Part shown: positions 19,772-23,330 of the stretch, one piece after another
Numbering within the stretch: position 1 is the stretch's first letter
Layout: every line of letters begins with the position of its first letter
Virus record (IMG/VR): IMGVR_UViG_3300048997_000107
Coordinates: 1 to 23,330 of that record
Source of the DNA: a virus
DNA: 23,330 bases
Direction: 5' to 3' (one strand)
Program-made: the position numbers and the translations under genes
The notes under the pieces: model-generated
What the model was told of the DNA's origin: nothing
What the model saw: only the letters and a program-made list of their open reading frames with translations
Databases searched by the model: none

Positions 19772-21652
19772 TCAGGCGGCGGCCGCGTGCTGGTCGGCCC
19801 CGGCGGGGGCGGGGGCGGGGCCGCCGTACGCGGCCGGGTCGAGCTTGCGGCGCCGGAGTTCGGCGTCGTAGTCGGCGAGCAACGCCACGATGCTGGTGTA
19901 GTCGAGTTCCAGTGCTGCGCGCTGGTTGCCGTCGCCGGTAGTGTCCGGGGTGGCGTCGCCACCACTTCGCTTGATCCCCCTCGCGGCCGAAGCGGGGGCG
20001 GCGCCGTTTTCGCCTTGCTGAACGATCGCGGCCTGCAGGTGCGCCTCGTTCACCAGGTCGTGACGCTGGTCGGTCAGCGTCGTGTCATCTTCGCTGGCGA
20101 GATCTACTTTGCCCTGGTCGAGCAGCGTTTTCACCCGGTCCTGCCGGTCGGCCACATCGGTATCCACCTGCAATGCCCCGTTGGCGTCCGCGGTGAGCCC
20201 CAACGCCTCATTGGCGTCCGCCGTAGCCGCGTCTACCTCCCGGGTGCTGACCTGCTCACCCGGTGGCGGGTTCTGCTCGCTCGCCGGTGGGGTCTGGCCG
20301 CCGCGCAATGTCGTGAGCAGCGCTTCGGGGGCGCCGGGTTCCCCGCCCGCCTGGCCGGCGGCAACCCGGGCTTGGGTGAACGCCGGGAATTCGGCGGGTT
20401 CGATGCGCATGCGGGCGGAGCTGATGTCGGTGAAAAACGCGCCCTCATCAGCGAGCCAGACGGCGACCGGGACGGACCCGGCGGCTACGGCCAGGAATGA
20501 ACCGGCGCCGAACTGGTCGACCAGCGCCGGGGCATCCCAGGGGGTGAGGCCGTTCTGGTCGACCAGCGCCCGAGCCCCGGCTTCGGTGGGAGTGTCCGAT
20601 GGGGCGGCCTGGTTCTGCGAGGCCGGCGGCGTCTTGTCGGGCGGACCTACGCCCTCGGCCGCCGGGGGCGTCTTGTCGGGCGGCTCTGGCGGTGTTTTGT
20701 CCGGCGGCCCGGCATCCGCGGGCGGTGTTTTGTCGGGCGGTCCCGTGGTGTCGGCCGCCGGGGGCGTCTTGTCGGGCGGGCCGGAGGCCTTCGGCGGCGC
20801 GGCAGGAGTTTTGTCGTCAGGTGCCGGTTCCGGGCTGCTCGCCGGTTGGCGTCGCCCGGCCCGCCGGTTCCGGATGCCGTATTCGGTCACCGCGTCATCA
20901 ATGAGTTGACCGCGGTCATTGTCGCTCAGGTCGCTCGGCCAGTCCGATGAGTTCTGGAGATCTTGGGTCAGTTGCTCCGGGGTGACGCCTTCCTCCGCGA
21001 GCCCTTGGAGAGCATCGGCGCGCGCCGTGTCGTCGTGCGCTGTTTCAGCCTTGATCAAGGCGAGAATCCGCTCGCCGCCCGCGGCCTTGTCTTCCAGTGC
21101 GTCAGGCTTGCCATTCTTGATCATTTGCAGACTGGCCAATCGGTTGGCGGGATGCAGCACAGGCGAGTACTCGTGCAAGTCAAGATCACCGATGTAGCGG
21201 ACACCGCCGGCTTTGCGTGTCTTGGCAGGAACGACCTTGTACCCGATGCTGAACGAGGATTCCTCGGGGCCGTAAAAATCCAGCGCCCGGTATGCCCGCA
21301 ACCCGTCCGGTTCGTTCAGGTTGAACTGCGCTCGTGCGAACACCGCGCCCGCCTCGGCCGGCCACGGCGCGCCCTGCGCGGTCGTCGTCGGCAGCTCCGA
21401 GTCACCCGGCAGCAGTTCCTTGATCGCCAGCGTTTTCCCGATAGGTCGATTCCAGTCGTGCCCCAGGCACACCTTGGGCTTGCGCTCGGCCAGCGTCCGG
21501 GCGAACGCGCCGGGCACGATGACGTCGTTCACGTCGTCTTTGACCCCGGTGACCGCGATCAAGGTTTCCACGATGCCCTCGGGCTGGACGATCGGTGTCG
21601 TGTCCGGCCCGATGGCGCTCGCCGCCTTGTACTCCAGCTCAGGCGCGGTCAC
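19772..21652 (-). CDS. HK97-type prohead protease fused to a long proline-rich, scaffold-like extension
   Basis: A 626-residue protein. Residues 1-185 are a U35 prohead protease: VIVPGAFARTL (44-54), catalytic His65 in VCLGHDWNRPIG, a Ser cluster in ESSFSIGYKV (131-140), and EYSPVLHPANRLASL (161-175). It should cut the scaffold and capsid N-termini during head maturation. The usual protease is about 200 residues, so some 430 are extra. Residues 279-343 contain five GPPDKTPP-like repeats. A compact segment follows (about 362-433, with PALVDQFGAGSFLAVAAGS). The rest is acidic and helical (about 470-600), resembling a scaffold. No separate scaffold gene is seen before the capsid gene, so the extension probably supplies it. 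The GTG start overlaps the preceding stop by 4 bases. Confidence 0.9.
   Translation of the reverse strand: MTAPELEYKAASAIGPDTTPIVQPEGIVETLIAVTGVKDDVNDVIVPGAFARTLAERKPKVCLGHDWNRPIGKTLAIKELLPGDSELPTTTAQGAPWPAEAGAVFARAQFNLNEPDGLRAYRALDFYGPEESSFSIGYKVVPAKTRKAGGVRYIGDLDLHEYSPVLHPANRLASLQMIKNGKPDALEDKAAGGERILALIKAETAHDDTARADALQGLAEEGVTPEQLTQDLQNSSDWPSDLSDNDRGQLIDDAVTEYGIRNRRAGRRQPASSPEPAPDDKTPAAPPKASGPPDKTPPAADTTGPPDKTPPADAGPPDKTPPEPPDKTPPAAEGVGPPDKTPPASQNQAAPSDTPTEAGARALVDQNGLTPWDAPALVDQFGAGSFLAVAAGSVPVAVWLADEGAFFTDISSARMRIEPAEFPAFTQARVAAGQAGGEPGAPEALLTTLRGGQTPPASEQNPPPGEQVSTREVDAATADANEALGLTADANGALQVDTDVADRQDRVKTLLDQGKVDLASEDDTTLTDQRHDLVNEAHLQAAIVQQGENGAAPASAARGIKRSGGDATPDTTGDGNQRAALELDYTSIVALLADYDAELRRRKLDPAAYGGPAPAPAGADQHAAAA
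20624..20818 (-). repeat. Proline-rich GPPDKTPP-type tandem repeats in the protease gene
   Basis: Six DKTP cores recur within 65 residues, five of them as PPDKTPP at spacings of about 9 to 15 residues. At DNA level the unit shows as a repeated GTCTTGTCGGGCGG-like block on the plus strand, with TTTTGTC variants. It is a flexible linker; recombination slippage could change its length. Confidence 0.85.
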
Positions 21653-22974
21653 AGGGAGACCGTTTCCCTAGTTTGACGCAGCGCGGCGAACAAGGCGGCC
21701 AGCGACTCATCCCCCGGCGCGGTCACGTCGTCGGAGGTGAGAGTGCCGTCGGGCTCCAGGTCCCAGGTCACGTCGTCGGCGAGCGCCTGCTCGGTGGCGT
21801 CCTCCTCGGTGGGACCGTCGCTCGGCTCCTCGCCGTCTCCCACCAGGTTGGTTTCGTCTTCACCTGCCAGGGCGTCGGTGAGCGCGGCCTGGGCTATCTC
21901 CAGCACTTCGCGAAGGTCCCCCAGATCCAGCATCTTGGCTTCCAGGGGCGCGCCATCGTCCAGCCAGTCCAATGCGGCCTTGTGGTCGTGCGCGTGCGGA
22001 CCCGGCCAGGTGCCGGTGGCCATGTGGTGGATGTTGGCGGCCAGACCCTTGAGGATATGCGGGTTCTGGACGTATTTGCGCAGGTGTCGCACCAGGCGCA
22101 TGAAATCGCCCGGGGTGCCGGGCCGCCACTTTTTGACACCCTCACCGTGGGCCCAGTACTCCCGCAACTTCTCGGCGCGGGGGTCGGGGCTTGCCACCTT
22201 GTGCTCCAGCCACGCCGCGTCATAGATCGATTTCTGCGCGTCCTCGGGTAGCCCGCTGAGCATTTTCGTAGCATTGAGCCGCTTCGCCGCGGCGGTCAGT
22301 TGCGCACGGCGAGCCGGCTTGTCCGCGTCGGGAATCTTGGCGAAACCCTTGATTGCTTTGGCCAGGTCGCCGATGTTGTTGATTCCGGCGTCGGCCGGCG
22401 CGCTCGTGCCGCCCTTTTTCTTGAATCGGCCGGCGAGCCCGGGCGGCATCTTCCCTTTGGTCTCCAATTCGGCGACCAGCTTCTTGATCTGTGCGGGGTC
22501 ACCCAACGGAAAGTCGAGCACCTGGTCGGCCAGCGCCACACGCAGACGGTCAAACACCACGGGACCGGTGTAGGCCAGTCGGGCGAACGGGATGCCGTAG
22601 CCGGCGGTCATGTGGGCCGTGAAGGGGGCGTGCTGTTCCTCGGCCGCGTACTCGACCAGCAACTGCTGCAACGGGCCGATCATCGGAGACTCACCGACCA
22701 GGTACACGCAGCACGGCCAGTGCTCCTCCGCACCATCCGGGTTGAACACGGCATGGCCGAACACCCGCGCCTCCACGGGGGGGATATCGATCGCGCAGAA
22801 CGCGGCGGACGCGACCACCTGAGCGCGCTGGCGCGCGGTCCACCCGGTCACGTCGTCACCCAGGTAGATCAACGTCAGGCGCAGGGCGTCCGGGGTTTCC
22901 CCGCCGGACACCGCCAGCGCCGTGGCGTCCTCCGCGCGGGGAATGAGGGCCACCATGCCCCCGGTGTGCTCCAT
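21649..22974 (-). CDS. 2H-fold (LigT/RNA-ligase-like) domain fused to a virion/head-associated region
   Basis: A 441-residue protein between the anti-CBASS gene and the protease gene. The first 155 residues match the 2H phosphoesterase fold (LigT, 2'-5' RNA ligase-like): LRLTLIYLGDD near residue 32 and FTAHMTAGYG near 121. The family needs two H-x-T motifs. The second is intact (HMT) but the first reads RLT, Arg in place of His, so catalysis is doubtful. The rest is helical and basic, with EYWAHGEGVKKW, then WRPGTPGDFMRLVRHLRKYV and IHHMATGTWPGPHAHDH (about 273-331), a segment type I associate with actinophage head proteins near portal and protease genes, and an acidic end. The ATG at 22974 is preferred (GAGGGAAG 9 bases upstream); a GTG at 22980 overlapping the acb2 stop is possible. 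Confidence 0.75.
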   Translation of the reverse strand: MEHTGGMVALIPRAEDATALAVSGGETPDALRLTLIYLGDDVTGWTARQRAQVVASAAFCAIDIPPVEARVFGHAVFNPDGAEEHWPCCVYLVGESPMIGPLQQLLVEYAAEEQHAPFTAHMTAGYGIPFARLAYTGPVVFDRLRVALADQVLDFPLGDPAQIKKLVAELETKGKMPPGLAGRFKKKGGTSAPADAGINNIGDLAKAIKGFAKIPDADKPARRAQLTAAAKRLNATKMLSGLPEDAQKSIYDAAWLEHKVASPDPRAEKLREYWAHGEGVKKWRPGTPGDFMRLVRHLRKYVQNPHILKGLAANIHHMATGTWPGPHAHDHKAALDWLDDGAPLEAKMLDLGDLREVLEIAQAALTDALAGEDETNLVGDGEEPSDGPTEEDATEQALADDVTWDLEPDGTLTSDDVTAPGDESLAALFAALRQTRETVSL

Positions 22975-22979
22975 GCCCA

Positions 22980-23231
22980 CTATCTTCCCTCGCCTCTCGT
23001 CACCAGATCACTGTCGACATTTTGCTGTCGGGCGATCGCCGCGTTGGCATACATCACGGTGTCGTCGACCGCGGTCAACGCCTGCGATTTCTCCCGGCAC
23101 TCGGGAAGCAGCTGGTTCAGCCAGGCGGCGAGCGCTGCCCCTTTGACCCGTACCTGCTCATGCGCCGACCGGATCGTGTCATCCCTCGGCGGATGGTAGG
23201 TGAAGCGGTTCGCCAATTCCTCGCTGTTCAT
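22980..23231 (-). CDS. acb2: Acb2-family anti-CBASS protein (cyclic-nucleotide sponge)
   Basis: An 83-residue protein with the full pattern of the Acb2/Tad1-hairpin family. NRFTYHPP (8-15) is followed by a helix with HEQVRVKGAALAAWL, then LPECREKSQALTAVDDTVMYANAAIARQ (42-70, given in family order: P, C-R-E-S-Q-A-L-T, then M-ANAAIAR). Known Acb2 proteins from Pseudomonas phages form hexamers that bind and hold the cyclic di- and trinucleotides made by CBASS, so the host suicide effector is not triggered. Tyr12 matches the tyrosine known to stack on the nucleotide. The ATG at 23231 starts exactly at the conserved region; a GTG seven codons upstream adds residues without family similarity. The stop overlaps a possible GTG start of the next gene, so it is the first gene seen of the capsid operon. 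Binding is inferred from family likeness. Confidence 0.9.
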   Translation of the reverse strand: MNSEELANRFTYHPPRDDTIRSAHEQVRVKGAALAAWLNQLLPECREKSQALTAVDDTVMYANAAIARQQNVDSDLVTRGEGR

Positions 23232-23265
23232 GCGCCCATCGTCGCAGGACACCGAAGTCCACGCG

Positions 23266-23310
23266 GTGTGCGACTCGCGCGAAGTGTGCGATCACCCCTC
23301 ACTCCGGGTG
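23266..23310 (-). promoter_or_regulatory. Direct repeats and small hairpin upstream of acb2
   Basis: GTGTGCGA occurs twice (23266-23273 and 23284-23291), 18 bases apart, flanking the palindrome TCGCGCGA (23275-23282). Just upstream is a small stem, CACCC (23293-23297) with GGGTG (23306-23310). These could be an operator or leader element for acb2. No convincing -10/-35 pair can be assigned because the window ends 20 bases further on. Confidence 0.35.
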
Positions 23311-23330
23311 CTATCTTGGATGCGCTTGGT

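Noticed and set aside
20624-20818. Possible CRISPR-like repeat array
   Set aside because: The repeats are in frame, vary in spacing and encode proline-rich PPDKTPP units within the protease gene; there are no unique spacers of constant length.
21649-22974. Active Acb1-type anti-CBASS nuclease
   Set aside because: The 2H fold is present but the first H-x-T motif reads RLT, and most of the protein is a virion-type region. Kept as a finding, not called as an enzyme.

Overview
The window is a stretch of virion-structure genes from a contractile-tailed (myovirus-type) phage or prophage of a GC-rich host, most likely an actinobacterium. This rests on the GC-rich sequence, strong G/C third-position bias, frequent GTG starts, GGAGG-type ribosome sites, many 4-base stop/start overlaps, and families typical of actinophages: a HIT-like protein, a 2H-fold/virion fusion, a LysM baseplate protein and a lysin-bearing tail hub. 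No integrase, terminase, portal, tRNA, insertion sequence or CRISPR array is visible, so phage and prophage cannot be separated here.

Nearly all genes are on the minus strand, so the operon reads from position 23330 down to 1. Head block: an Acb2-type anti-CBASS gene (23231-22980), a 2H-fold/virion fusion protein, an HK97-type prohead protease with a long proline-rich extension, the major capsid protein, then connector and completion genes including a HIT-like protein. Tail block: a small acidic protein, sheath, tube, a tail assembly chaperone with an apparent programmed -1 frameshift (slippery AAACCCT), and a 1068-residue tape measure protein. Baseplate block: LysM protein, a hub carrying a lytic transglycosylase and an NlpC/P60 peptidase, a 53-residue overlapping gene, a gene with a possible OB-fold head, gp25-like wedge, gpJ, gpI with a sugar-binding-like tail, and a fibre gene that runs off the window at position 1. 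Perfect or near-perfect GC-rich hairpins lie after the capsid, tube and chaperone genes and could set the dose of the most abundant structural proteins.

Two places break this pattern. At 4459-5211 a three-gene cassette lies on the plus strand between baseplate genes, with its own consensus-like promoter, overlapping inverted repeats and a strong ribosome site. It encodes a possible winged-helix protein, a ribbon-helix-helix-like protein and a small CxC protein. It looks like a moron, a gene set expressed independently of the late operon. At 12225-12330 a sigma70-like promoter is followed about 30 bases after the predicted start by a 16-bp hairpin and a T-run, all on the plus strand and antisense to the chaperone 3' end: a candidate small RNA or transcriptional roadblock.

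The best candidates for new biology are the Acb2 homologue at the head of the capsid operon beside a half-degenerate 2H domain, the reverse-strand regulator cassette, the HIT protein whose central histidine is replaced by glycine, and the antisense transcription unit. There is no gene-free stretch longer than 300 bases; the longest gaps (about 110-190 bases) hold hairpins or promoters as listed.
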